Origin: a bacterium UBP2_UBA5202
GTDB taxonomy: Bacteria; Edwardsbacteria; AC1; EtOH8
Assembly (NCBI GenBank): GCA_002412795.1
Contig: DHVS01000002.1
Coordinates: 1 to 34,865, forward strand
Direction: 5' to 3'
DNA: 34,865 nt
The position numbers and the translations under genes were made by a program. Below, in pieces: positions 7,916 through 14,362 of the stretch. Below the pieces are notes generated by a model. The model did no database searches and was not told the DNA's origin. It was given only the letters and a program-made list of their open reading frames with translations. Position 1 is the first letter of the stretch. Each line of letters starts with the position of its first letter.

Positions 7916-9109
7916 TTAACCTACCTTAAGAATTTTCAGGATGAAATCCCTGGTCCCGGGGGCTATCAGCGCCGTGGCCAGCCCGGCCAGCAGCAGGAAC
8001 ACTATGAGGGCCTTGCTCCAGTCCTGGCCCTTCATTGTCCCCAGCAGCATCGGCTCCTTGGAAAGGTAGGCCGAAGCGGCGTAGAGCTCTTCGCCGATCA
8101 GGGTGTAATCGCAGGCGGTGATGAAGAACGGCAATTGGGAGATGGCGTCGGTTCCGGCTATCTGGATGGCCCCGGTGGCGGCCCCGGTCTCGGCCAGGAT
8201 CAGCGACTCGGCCCAGAACATGCCCAGAAAGAAATTGGTGGCCGGCTTTTCCCGGGCCATGATGCCGTCAACCCCGGAGGCAAAACCCATCTGACTGTCG
8301 GTCAGGTAAAAGACCGAGTCGTGGTTGTAGGCGTCGGGGCGGCCGACCTCGGCGTAAGCCGACTTGACTATCTCCTGGGCCACGGTAAACACCACCGGAT
8401 CCCGGTTGGGCACTAAGAGCGGGGTGTCGTACTCGGCGGCCTTCTTGGCCACCTGCCCCAAAATGTTCAAAGCGGCGATGGTGGCCACGTCCGTGATGGA
8501 CGAAAGGCCGGGCACGTACAGGATGGGGCGTCCCATCTCGGTGGCCCGGCCCACCGCCTCCTCCACCGCGGCCAGCCCGGCGATCCGGCGGATGAACAGG
8601 CTCTGTCCCCGCTTGGCCCGGGTGATGAATATCACCACGATCAGGGTGAACAGGATGCAGCTGATCAGGGCGTTGACCCGGGCGGTGTTGAACCACTGCT
8701 CGCGGGCCTGGGCCGGATTGGAGACAGCGCTCAGGGTGAAGGCGGCGGCTCCCCTGCCCACGGTCTTGACCTGATAGAAGTAGTCCCTGGCATTCTGGGG
8801 CACTTCCTGGTCGTCAAAACTGGTAAAGCCGTAAGGCACATATCCCACCTTGGAAAACTCGCCTTCCGCTGTTTCGGAACGCAGCACCTCGTAGCCGTCC
8901 ACCAGCCCCCGGGCCTCGTCGGGCGAAGCCTGCCAGGTGACGGTGATTGCTTTCCCGCCGTCGTTGGGGGTGTCCCCGGCTTTGACCTCCGGGGCTGGGG
9001 CAACGGCCGCCGCCGGTTCGGCTGTCACGGGCTCCTGCCGGGCCGGCAGGGCCAGGCTCAGCGAAGCCCAGAACAGGACCAGAAGCAGCCCCGGTATTTT
9101 TTGCCTCAT
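7916..9109 (-). CDS. FN3 + DUF6754-like membrane protein D, copy 1
   Basis: A 397-residue protein. I chose ATG 9109 because it follows GGAGA at a 7-nt spacing and begins a good signal peptide (MRQKIPGLLLVLFWASLSLA); the longer frame adds a charged, implausible prefix. Order: signal peptide 1-22, Ala/Pro/Glu-rich linker 23-47, fibronectin-III-like domain about 48-137 (VTWQAS, GYEVLRSE, YFYQV), TM about 145-163 followed by RAKRG, a ~190-residue core (171-360) resembling DUF6754, and a TM at 366-384. Positive residues after the first TM put the core in the cytoplasm and the FN3 domain outside. The core is strikingly conserved with its paralogue; near its end 37 of 38 residues from QIAGTD to YLSKEP are identical. 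No nucleotide-binding or catalytic motif is recognisable. First gene of cassette 1; only a weak promoter-like pair lies upstream. Confidence 0.82.
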   Translation of the reverse strand: MRQKIPGLLLVLFWASLSLALPARQEPVTAEPAAAVAPAPEVKAGDTPNDGGKAITVTWQASPDEARGLVDGYEVLRSETAEGEFSKVGYVPYGFTSFDDQEVPQNARDYFYQVKTVGRGAAAFTLSAVSNPAQAREQWFNTARVNALISCILFTLIVVIFITRAKRGQSLFIRRIAGLAAVEEAVGRATEMGRPILYVPGLSSITDVATIAALNILGQVAKKAAEYDTPLLVPNRDPVVFTVAQEIVKSAYAEVGRPDAYNHDSVFYLTDSQMGFASGVDGIMAREKPATNFFLGMFWAESLILAETGAATGAIQIAGTDAISQLPFFITACDYTLIGEELYAASAYLSKEPMLLGTMKGQDWSKALIVFLLLAGLATALIAPGTRDFILKILKVG

Positions 9110-9265
9110 CAATTTTCTCCGTTTATGGTTGGTTGTATTTCTTGGGTGATTTTTGCTCAAAGTCCAGCACAAAGCCGCATCATAAATATCAATGGATGAA
9201 ATAAATTTCCGCCAAAGAATGGATTGTCCGTTGGTCTCAGCCTCAATAAAGTTAAAGATCGGCGG

Positions 9266-9286
9266 AATCTGCGTTCATCTGCGTCC
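9266..9286. repeat. Short dispersed repeat between cassette copies
   Basis: The 186-base gap between the two cassettes carries aatctgcgttcatctgcgtc, a degenerate copy of the element at 4134-4156. The rest of the gap shows only a weak sigma-70-like pair (TTGAGC, 17 nt, TACAAC on the minus strand) ahead of gene D copy 1. No terminator hairpin was seen, so readthrough from copy 2 into copy 1 is possible. Confidence 0.45.
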
Positions 9287-9295
9287 CGTTTTGAT

Positions 9296-9928
9296 TTACT
9301 TTATAAGATGTATCCAGTCGGTGAACAGGAACTGCATCCGGGCGATCAGCAGCGAGACCCGGGCCATCACCGTGTATCCGAAGGTGGCCCCGAAGCCTAT
9401 CATCACGAACCAGATCCCGATGTTGGCGGTCACTTTTAGCGCCCCCTTGTGCTCCCGGGAAAAATAAAAGTAGCTGATGGTGCTGATCACTCCGATCATC
9501 ACCAGCAAGCCGACCATCAGCCCCTTCCGGGGATCCCAGATATTGGCAAACATGGAGGTGTTGACCATCGTCCCCTGGACCTGCTTCAGCACGTCGGCCT
9601 CAAAGGTCAGCGGGATGGACATGCCGTTCCAGAAACCCAAACTGACCGCGATGGGTATCAATATCAGATAGTTGAGTTTGGGAATGAACCGGAAAAGGTA
9701 CATCATCCCGATGGCCATGGGAATAAGGGTCAGCCACTGGCGGTTTTGCAGCGGGGTGACGATATATGGCAGGGTATAGTTGTTCCAGTACAGGACTATG
9801 AAATACCCCACCGAGAGCCCGGTAAAAAGGTGCTCGGCAAAACGGAAAACGGGGTTGTCCTTATATAGATATGAAAAAATGGCCAGGCTCAGCAGGGCCG
9901 CGATCCATACCCAGATATTGGTGCTCAT
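9296..9928 (-). CDS. DUF6754-cassette polytopic membrane protein A, copy 2
   Basis: Paralogue of the protein at 5780-6412, with identical length (210 residues) when started at ATG 9928. That ATG is preceded by AGGGGAATAAAC and aligns with the copy 1 start (STN-WVW-AA); a longer frame upstream adds a Lys-rich segment with no counterpart. The six-helix pattern and the RFAEHLF, FYFSREHKG, FVMIGFGA and QFLFTDWIH motifs are retained, while the loop between helices 2 and 3 and the region about 105-135 diverge. It follows gene B copy 2 by 28 bp and ends the upstream (first transcribed) cassette. Function unknown; the diverging loops may mark specificity differences between the two complexes. Confidence 0.8.
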   Translation of the reverse strand: MSTNIWVWIAALLSLAIFSYLYKDNPVFRFAEHLFTGLSVGYFIVLYWNNYTLPYIVTPLQNRQWLTLIPMAIGMMYLFRFIPKLNYLILIPIAVSLGFWNGMSIPLTFEADVLKQVQGTMVNTSMFANIWDPRKGLMVGLLVMIGVISTISYFYFSREHKGALKVTANIGIWFVMIGFGATFGYTVMARVSLLIARMQFLFTDWIHLIK

Positions 9929-9956
9929 GTTTATTCCCCTGTTAGATGATTTCGGT

Positions 9957-10814
9957 TTAGGATTGCTTGCTTTTTTCCAGTTTCCGGGAAATGAAATACC
10001 CCACATTGCCCAGAACGATCAGCAGTATGATCAGCAGGTGGGAATAGGCGATGGCATTCATGGCTTTGCTGGCCACGTCAGGCTTGCCGTAATAACCGGC
10101 GTCAACGATCAGCTGCTCATATTCGGCCCCGCCCTTCATGCCGCCCAACTGCCCGATGAACTGGCCGGTCTGAAGAAAGGGATAGTTGTCCGGGGCCATT
10201 ACCGCGGTCTGGCCGGCCGCTATCTTGACCTTGAACTTGGTGCCGGCGAAGATCATCCAGCTGACCGGATAGGTAGAACCCGCCAGTGAAAGTATTACCG
10301 CAATATCGTCATAATTATGGATATTACGCATCATCGGCAGGCTGGCATAGGGACCCTGGTAATAATCCAGGGGCAAAGCCTTTGAAACATTCACTCCCAT
10401 CTGCAGCATGATGATGGTGCCGCCCGGCCGGTACCCGAAATAACAATAATCCACCCCGTGTTTTTTGTTGAATTCCCGGGCCACCTGGGTCATGATGCCC
10501 TCGCCGATGGCGTCGCCCTGCGGAGCCAGCGACAGGCCCACCACCCTGACATTCCGGGCAAAACAATGCCTTAACACCGCCCGGGCCATGGGGTCCAGCT
10601 CAGCCGCCACCTGGGGGTCGTAATCGAAGGAGATCATCAGCGGCCGGCCGTTGGGTTCTATCTTGTCAACATAGTCAAAGACCTTCTGGGTGGCGGAATC
10701 AACGTAAAAGCGCGATTTGACGCTGAACAGCAGGGGTATCAAGATCGTCGCCAGCAGCAGCCCGAAAACTATCCGCCGGTCCAGTTTGCCGAATTTAGCA
10801 AGGAACTTCATCAT
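9957..10814 (-). CDS. DUF6754-cassette membrane-anchored Rossmann-like protein B, copy 2
   Basis: A 285-residue paralogue of the protein at 6415-7272, with the same length and topology: N-terminal TM at about 16-32 after KLDRR, extracytoplasmic domain about 34-248, C-terminal TM about 253-274 followed by SRKLEKSKQS. Shared features are FDYDP (ADYSP in copy 1), RHCFA-VRV, the FGYRPGGTIIM turn, LPMMRN, SLAGS, FAGTKF and NYPFLQTGQ followed by GGMKGGAEYE. Conservation is concentrated in the extracytoplasmic domain around aromatic/Asp and Gly-rich turns, as expected for a binding site. The gene begins 4 bp after gene C copy 2. No family name recognised. Confidence 0.8.
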   Translation of the reverse strand: MMKFLAKFGKLDRRIVFGLLLATILIPLLFSVKSRFYVDSATQKVFDYVDKIEPNGRPLMISFDYDPQVAAELDPMARAVLRHCFARNVRVVGLSLAPQGDAIGEGIMTQVAREFNKKHGVDYCYFGYRPGGTIIMLQMGVNVSKALPLDYYQGPYASLPMMRNIHNYDDIAVILSLAGSTYPVSWMIFAGTKFKVKIAAGQTAVMAPDNYPFLQTGQFIGQLGGMKGGAEYEQLIVDAGYYGKPDVASKAMNAIAYSHLLIILLIVLGNVGYFISRKLEKSKQS

Positions 10815-10818
10815 GATG

Positions 10819-11439
10819 TTATTGCCCTCCCATCCAGTTGCGTTCGATGCCCAGGATTATCTTCAGGGATGTGGCGGTGATGCCCAGTCCGATGCCGAAG
10901 GTGATGCCCCGCTTGGCCGCCATGTTGGGCACCAGCATCAGCCATTCCGACAGTTTGGGCAGCCCGCTCCAGACCGCCGCCCCCTGGGGTATCAGGCCCA
11001 GCATCACGATGAAGGCCGAGATCAGCAGCATGGTGGCCTCGGTGGATTTGGCCCTAAAGGCCCGGTAGCTGGCCGAGGCCATGTAAAAGGCCAGAATGGC
11101 GAACATGGTGGACTGCATGGGAGCCAGGGCATAGTTGAACAATTTCATGTAAAAACTGCCTTCGCGGGTGCCGCTGAAGACCGCCGCCAGGATCATGAAC
11201 AGTGCCGCGCCCAGATAGACGATGCTGTAGCCCCAGCCTTTGCTCTTGCGGTTTATCTTGATGACGTGATGCCGGACCAGGCTGTCCACCGCTATCACCG
11301 AGGCGAAGACATAGATCACCAGGTCCCACTCGATGGCTTTGTTGAATATTATCTGGGACGGCCGGCTGGGGATGAAGAACTGGATGATAAAGAAGACCCC
11401 CAGCACAAAGACTATGGCCATAGGTACGTTTTTTTTCAT
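10819..11439 (-). CDS. DUF6754-cassette six-TM protein C, copy 2
   Basis: A 206-residue integral membrane protein paralogous to 7269-7907. It opens with MKKNVPMAIVFVLGVFFIIQ (copy 1: MKRQIPLIIVLTLGIVFFIQ), so the first TM is retained. FAILAFYMASA, YRAFRAK and EATMLLISAFIVMLG in the middle and the C-terminal VPNMAAKRGITFG, TATSLKIILGIERN are nearly unchanged. The loop between TM3 and TM4 differs (SGTREGSFYMK here, GRVEGMESLGQ in copy 1). It starts 11 bp after gene D copy 2. Role unknown; the strong conservation of a Lys-Arg pair (AAKRG) and an Arg in the last segment suggests a cytoplasmic contact, possibly with the core of protein D (inference). Confidence 0.8.
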   Translation of the reverse strand: MKKNVPMAIVFVLGVFFIIQFFIPSRPSQIIFNKAIEWDLVIYVFASVIAVDSLVRHHVIKINRKSKGWGYSIVYLGAALFMILAAVFSGTREGSFYMKLFNYALAPMQSTMFAILAFYMASASYRAFRAKSTEATMLLISAFIVMLGLIPQGAAVWSGLPKLSEWLMLVPNMAAKRGITFGIGLGITATSLKIILGIERNWMGGQ

Positions 11440-11450
11440 TTTCGCTCGCC

Positions 11451-12587
11451 TTAATGAATGATGAACATATTATAGATCAGGTCACTGCGGAATATCACGG
11501 CCGCCAGGGTTCCCGCCAAAACAGACAGGATGATCAGCAGTTTGCAGGCATCCTGGCCCTTAAGGCTGCCCACCAGCAAAGGCTCCTTGGACAGGTAGGC
11601 CGAGGCGGCGTAAAGTTCCTCGCCGATCAGGGTGTAGTCGCAGGCGGTGATGAAGAACGGCAGCTGGGAGATCTGGTCGGTCCCGGCTATCTGGATGGCC
11701 CCGGTGGCCGCCCCGGATTCGGCCAGCACCAGGGACTCGGCGGCATAATAGCCCATGAAGAAATTGGTGGCCGGTTTTTCCCGGGCCATGATCCCGGCCA
11801 GGGCCGCGGCATATCCCATCTGGTCGCTGGTGATGAAATAGACCGAGTCGTCCTTGAACAGGTCGGGCCGGCCGGCGCTGTTGTAGCCTTCCTTGACCAT
11901 CTCCCGGGCCACCGCATGGACCACCGGGTCGGCCGTGGGGACCAATAAGGGGGTATCGTACTCGGCCACCTTTTTTGAGATCTGCCCCAAGATGTTCAGT
12001 GAAGCCACCGTGGAAATGCTGTCGATCCACCCGATGCCGTTGCAGTACAGGATCGGTTTTCCCATTTCGGTGGCCCGGCCCACCGCTTCCTCCACCGCAT
12101 CCAGGCCGGCGATGCGCCGGATGAACAGGTTCCCCCGGCGGGCCCAAAAGATATACAGCAGGGTGATGGAAATGAACAGGACGGTCCCCAACAGGGTGTT
12201 AAGCTTGCCGGTGTTGAACCAGCTCTGGGCGGTGGCGACGGGGCCGGCGATGGCGCTCAAAGCGCTGTCGCCGTTATCGGTGACGGCTGTTACCCGGTAA
12301 TAGTAGTTCTTTCCCGTGATCTCGATGGAATTATCCTCGTGCTCCGCCGTGCCCTTGGGCACCCAGGCTATCATGGCGAAGGAATCCGCGGGATATTCCG
12401 AGCGCTCGATGTTGTAGCCGTTAAAACCGGACTCCGATTCCGAGGCCGACGGTTTCCAGGTCATCAGTACCGCGGATCCGTCGTCGTTGGGAGCATCCTT
12501 CAGGACCAGGTCGGTGGGCGGCTCCAGTCCCAAAGCCAGAACGGGCAGCAGCAGGCAGGCCAGCAGGACCATTTTCAGTTTGCCCAT
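11451..12587 (-). CDS. FN3 + DUF6754-like membrane protein D, copy 2
   Basis: A 378-residue paralogue of 7916-9109. Order: signal peptide 1-20 (VLLACLLLPVLALG), FN3-like domain about 22-118 (DAPNDDGSAVLMTWKPS, GYNIERSE, YYYRVTAV), TM about 130-148 followed by ARRG, DUF6754-like core 154-343, TM about 349-365. It lacks the Ala/Pro/Glu linker of copy 1, explaining the size difference. The core is collinear with copy 1; FIRRIAGL, AVEEAVGRATEMG, EYDTPLLVP, GIMAREKPATNFF and the ITACDYTLIGEELYAASAY block are conserved. The main difference is the segment after PILY: CNGIGWIDSISTVAS here versus VPGLSSITDVATIAA in copy 1. GGGACG precedes the ATG. First gene of the first-transcribed cassette. Biochemical role unknown. 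Confidence 0.82.
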   Translation of the reverse strand: MGKLKMVLLACLLLPVLALGLEPPTDLVLKDAPNDDGSAVLMTWKPSASESESGFNGYNIERSEYPADSFAMIAWVPKGTAEHEDNSIEITGKNYYYRVTAVTDNGDSALSAIAGPVATAQSWFNTGKLNTLLGTVLFISITLLYIFWARRGNLFIRRIAGLDAVEEAVGRATEMGKPILYCNGIGWIDSISTVASLNILGQISKKVAEYDTPLLVPTADPVVHAVAREMVKEGYNSAGRPDLFKDDSVYFITSDQMGYAAALAGIMAREKPATNFFMGYYAAESLVLAESGAATGAIQIAGTDQISQLPFFITACDYTLIGEELYAASAYLSKEPLLVGSLKGQDACKLLIILSVLAGTLAAVIFRSDLIYNMFIIH

Positions 12588-12632
12588 AACGTCCCTTTTT
12601 GTTTGTGGGTTTATATTAATTTATTACTAAAT

Positions 12633-12659
12633 CCGCCACAAAGACACTAAGACACTAAG
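12633..12659. repeat. Left inverted repeat flanking the GxxExxY gene
   Basis: The word GCCACAAAGACACTAAGACA (12635-12654) continues to CTAAG and is matched at 22 of 25 positions by the reverse complement of 13063-13087 on the other side of the gene. Related copies occur at 31084-31107 and, split, at 34742-34811. Confidence 0.7.
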
Positions 12660-12663
12660 CATA

Positions 12664-13056
12664 TTACAAAATTAGCCGTTTAATCCCATTTTTAATAACG
12701 GGTACGTTGAAATTAATAAGGAAACCAAGGCGTTTTTCGGTCATCTTTAGATGACTGAGCAATTGTGCTTCCCAGACTGGATTTACTTGATCAACAGCCT
12801 TCAACTCGCATATAACGAGATCATCCACTAGCACATCAAGCCGCAATCCTTCTTCAAATATTATTCCGTCATATTTTACCGGAATATCTATTTGCCGTTT
12901 TGATTGAAAACCCATTTTAGACAATTCATGACAAAAGCATACTTCATAAACCTTTTCCAGCAATCCTGGTCCTAATTTCCTGTGGACCTTATATGCAGCT
13001 TCCACGATACCCTTCGCTATTTTCTCTTCAGATACTGAAAGAGGTATAAAACCCAT
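12664..13056 (-). CDS. GxxExxY protein (PD-(D/E)XK-like small protein)
   Basis: A 130-residue protein with the family-defining motif G31-L-L-E34-K-V-Y37 and the usual surrounding KVHRKLGPGLLEKVYE. Asp74 (RLDVLVDD) and Glu84-Leu-Lys86 (ICELKAV) form a PD-(D/E)XK-like arrangement, consistent with the remote nuclease assignment of this family. Members are common as many-copy orphan genes in environmental bacteria and have no established function. The gene is AT-rich compared with its neighbours and lies between two imperfect inverted repeats (12635-12659 and 13063-13087), as if carried in as a unit. It separates the 4Fe-4S subunit gene from the DUF6754 cassettes. Strong family call, unknown role. 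Confidence 0.9.
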   Translation of the reverse strand: MGFIPLSVSEEKIAKGIVEAAYKVHRKLGPGLLEKVYEVCFCHELSKMGFQSKRQIDIPVKYDGIIFEEGLRLDVLVDDLVICELKAVDQVNPVWEAQLLSHLKMTEKRLGFLINFNVPVIKNGIKRLIL

Positions 13057-13062
13057 GATTCT

Positions 13063-13088
13063 CTTTGTGCCTTTGTGTCTTTGTGGCT
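13063..13088. repeat. Right inverted repeat flanking the GxxExxY gene
   Basis: CTTTGTGCCTTTGTGTCTTT followed by GTGGCT, the inverted partner of 12635-12659. It begins 6 bases upstream of the start codon, where a Shine-Dalgarno would be expected, and no SD is visible; any promoter for the gene would lie in or beyond the repeat. Confidence 0.7.
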
Positions 13089-13111
13089 AAAAGTTACGAA
13101 TATTTATCAAA

Positions 13112-13612
13112 TCAGGGAACAAGTTTAAAGAACCTGACATCCTTTTCCCTGCCCTTGGGGATGGCCAGAGTCACCAGCGGCGTCTTGTCCTGGGCCTTGG
13201 TGTTCACTACCCTGATGACTTTTGCCTGGCAGCAGGTTTTGCCTTCGCGTTCCAGCGCTTCCACCGTGTCACCTTTCTGGGGCAGCGGCAGGAATTCGTA
13301 GGGCATGGTAATGGCGCTGGCGGTCTCGGAATATTTTTGGTCTATCACAAAGATGGCCAGCCCCGGGCAGCGGGAGACGCAGATGGTGCAGCCGTTGCAT
13401 TTGGAGTGGTCCACCCTGGGCAGGGCGTTGATGTCTTCCCCCACCAAGATGGCCTTCTGGGGGCAGCTGGTCTCACAGGGGTTGCAGGGGATCTCCTGGA
13501 AGCACTCCACGATGACCACCGGACCCTTTTCAAGCCGTTCTTGGGAAGGCCAGGCGGTCTGGATGTCGGCGGCATCGGCCAGGCCGGTTGATTTCAGTTT
13601 ATCGGATATCAT
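13112..13612 (-). CDS. 4Fe-4S dicluster subunit of amine dehydrogenase complex (delta)
   Basis: A 166-residue ferredoxin-like protein with eight cysteines in two bundles: C37, C43, C46, C50-P and C72, C75, C78, C82-P, predicting two [4Fe-4S] clusters. The remaining C-terminal part (about 95-166: FLPLPQKGDTVEAL, CCQAKVIRVVNTK) is characteristic of the accessory 4Fe-4S protein encoded with HcnB/HcnC-like amino-acid dehydrogenases. Its ~18 kDa size fits the delta subunit of the archaeal PDH1 proline dehydrogenase complex. It lies between the FAD/NAD subunit (14363-15505) and, after a large insertion, the BFD and DadA-like subunits, keeping the expected collinear order. It should shuttle electrons in the cytoplasmic complex. 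Confidence 0.85.
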   Translation of the reverse strand: MISDKLKSTGLADAADIQTAWPSQERLEKGPVVIVECFQEIPCNPCETSCPQKAILVGEDINALPRVDHSKCNGCTICVSRCPGLAIFVIDQKYSETASAITMPYEFLPLPQKGDTVEALEREGKTCCQAKVIRVVNTKAQDKTPLVTLAIPKGREKDVRFFKLVP

Positions 13613-13677
13613 TAAAACTTTAAACCTTCAAACATTTCAAACAGTTTTGGTTATGTGTCCACTTAAGTTTAATGTTA

Positions 13678-14136
13678 TCATTTGTCTTTTACAAGCGTCA
13701 TCAGGTTTTCAAGATCAATTTTGTCTTGTAACCGGTTGGCAGCGCGTTTGGCAATTATCAAATCCTTAAGGCCAATAAAATATGTATTGGTTTTGCCGAA
13801 TTTACCTTTCTTCCTGTTGAGCCAGGACTTTTTGAAAGCCAATCCTGCGATGTCGGTAAGAATATCAATCCGGACCGGTTCAACGCCTATCTGAAAAATT
13901 GTGCCTTTTACCGACAAATCGGTTATATTGATTTTATTCAGCGGGGCGCCGAAATCGGACAGACATTTATATACCTTACCTGCATTTTCAGCCGTCGGTT
14001 CAATCCATATATCCATGTCTTTGGTGTATCTGGGTTGAGCATAATAGGAAACTGCAAACGCGCCAATTAAAAGATATTTGACCTTACCGGTGTTGAAAAT
14101 GCGTAACAGATCTTCGTAATCTTGGTACATCTCCAT
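13678..14136 (-). CDS. Small nucleotidyltransferase (DUF6036 / AbiEii-MNT-like)
   Basis: A 152-residue protein with a minimal nucleotidyltransferase pattern: LLIGAFAVSYY (23-32, G-A in place of the classical G-S/G-G), R36-x-T38-K-D40-M-D42 with the paired aspartates, and a third carboxylate at D91 (PVRIDILTD). This is the arrangement of DUF6036/AbiEii-related proteins, which are often partners in toxin-antitoxin-like pairs. AAAGGG precedes the ATG at a suitable distance. The gene overlaps the upstream small gene (14084-14332) by 53 bases in another frame and is AT-rich. It sits inside the redox operon, between the FAD/NAD and 4Fe-4S subunits, with which it has no obvious functional link. A toxin/antitoxin role is an inference. 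Confidence 0.75.
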   Translation of the reverse strand: MEMYQDYEDLLRIFNTGKVKYLLIGAFAVSYYAQPRYTKDMDIWIEPTAENAGKVYKCLSDFGAPLNKINITDLSVKGTIFQIGVEPVRIDILTDIAGLAFKKSWLNRKKGKFGKTNTYFIGLKDLIIAKRAANRLQDKIDLENLMTLVKDK

Positions 14137-14332
14137 TTCGCCCTTTCAATAAATAATATATTTTCAACATATCCCACATAGCTGTCAGCCGTCCGGTTGA
14201 ACCAACCCTTTGCCAAAAGGCTCGATCGAATTTCCTGGCTCCCTCTTCGTCGTCTAAACGCCCCATGCGGACCATTACGAAAGGTTTTTTCTCGATTTGA
14301 TCTTTTTTATGGCGCATGAATCCCGCTTTCAA
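14084..14332 (-). CDS. Small partner of the nucleotidyltransferase
   Basis: An 82-residue protein that ends with FDRAFWQRV, AMWDMLKIYYLLKG and PRLRRSVTHFQHR. This layout (Trp-rich helix followed by 'RL.RSV..fq.R') is typical, from memory, of the small hypothetical genes immediately upstream of DUF6036-type nucleotidyltransferases. The 3' end overlaps the nucleotidyltransferase gene by 53 bases, so expression is coupled. The start is uncertain: ATG 14332 gives 82 residues, while an internal ATG at residue 6 or 20 is possible. By analogy with MNT-HEPN or AbiE pairs, one partner may control the other, but no HEPN R-x4-6-H motif is visible here. Confidence 0.6.
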   Translation of the reverse strand: MKAGFMRHKKDQIEKKPFVMVRMGRLDDEEGARKFDRAFWQRVGSTGRLTAMWDMLKIYYLLKGRNGDVPRLRRSVTHFQHR

Positions 14333-14362
14333 CTTTTTATTTTTACCTGGATGATTTTTTAG

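Noticed and set aside
9110..9172. 21-residue N-terminal extension of protein D copy 1
   Set aside because: Charged sequence before an evident signal peptide; the internal ATG has a good Shine-Dalgarno.
9110..9295. Strong promoter between the two cassettes
   Set aside because: Only a weak TTGAGC-17-TACAAC pair was seen and there is no sigma-54 or terminator signal; too weak to list as a promoter.
12588..12632. Promoter ahead of protein D copy 2
   Set aside because: TTGTGG-17-TAATAT can be read on the minus strand, but the -35 lies in a dispersed repeat and the match is poor.
12633..13088. CRISPR-like or IS element around the GxxExxY gene
   Set aside because: Only two repeat copies, in inverted orientation, with a protein-coding gene between them and no transposase; does not fit a CRISPR array or a known IS.
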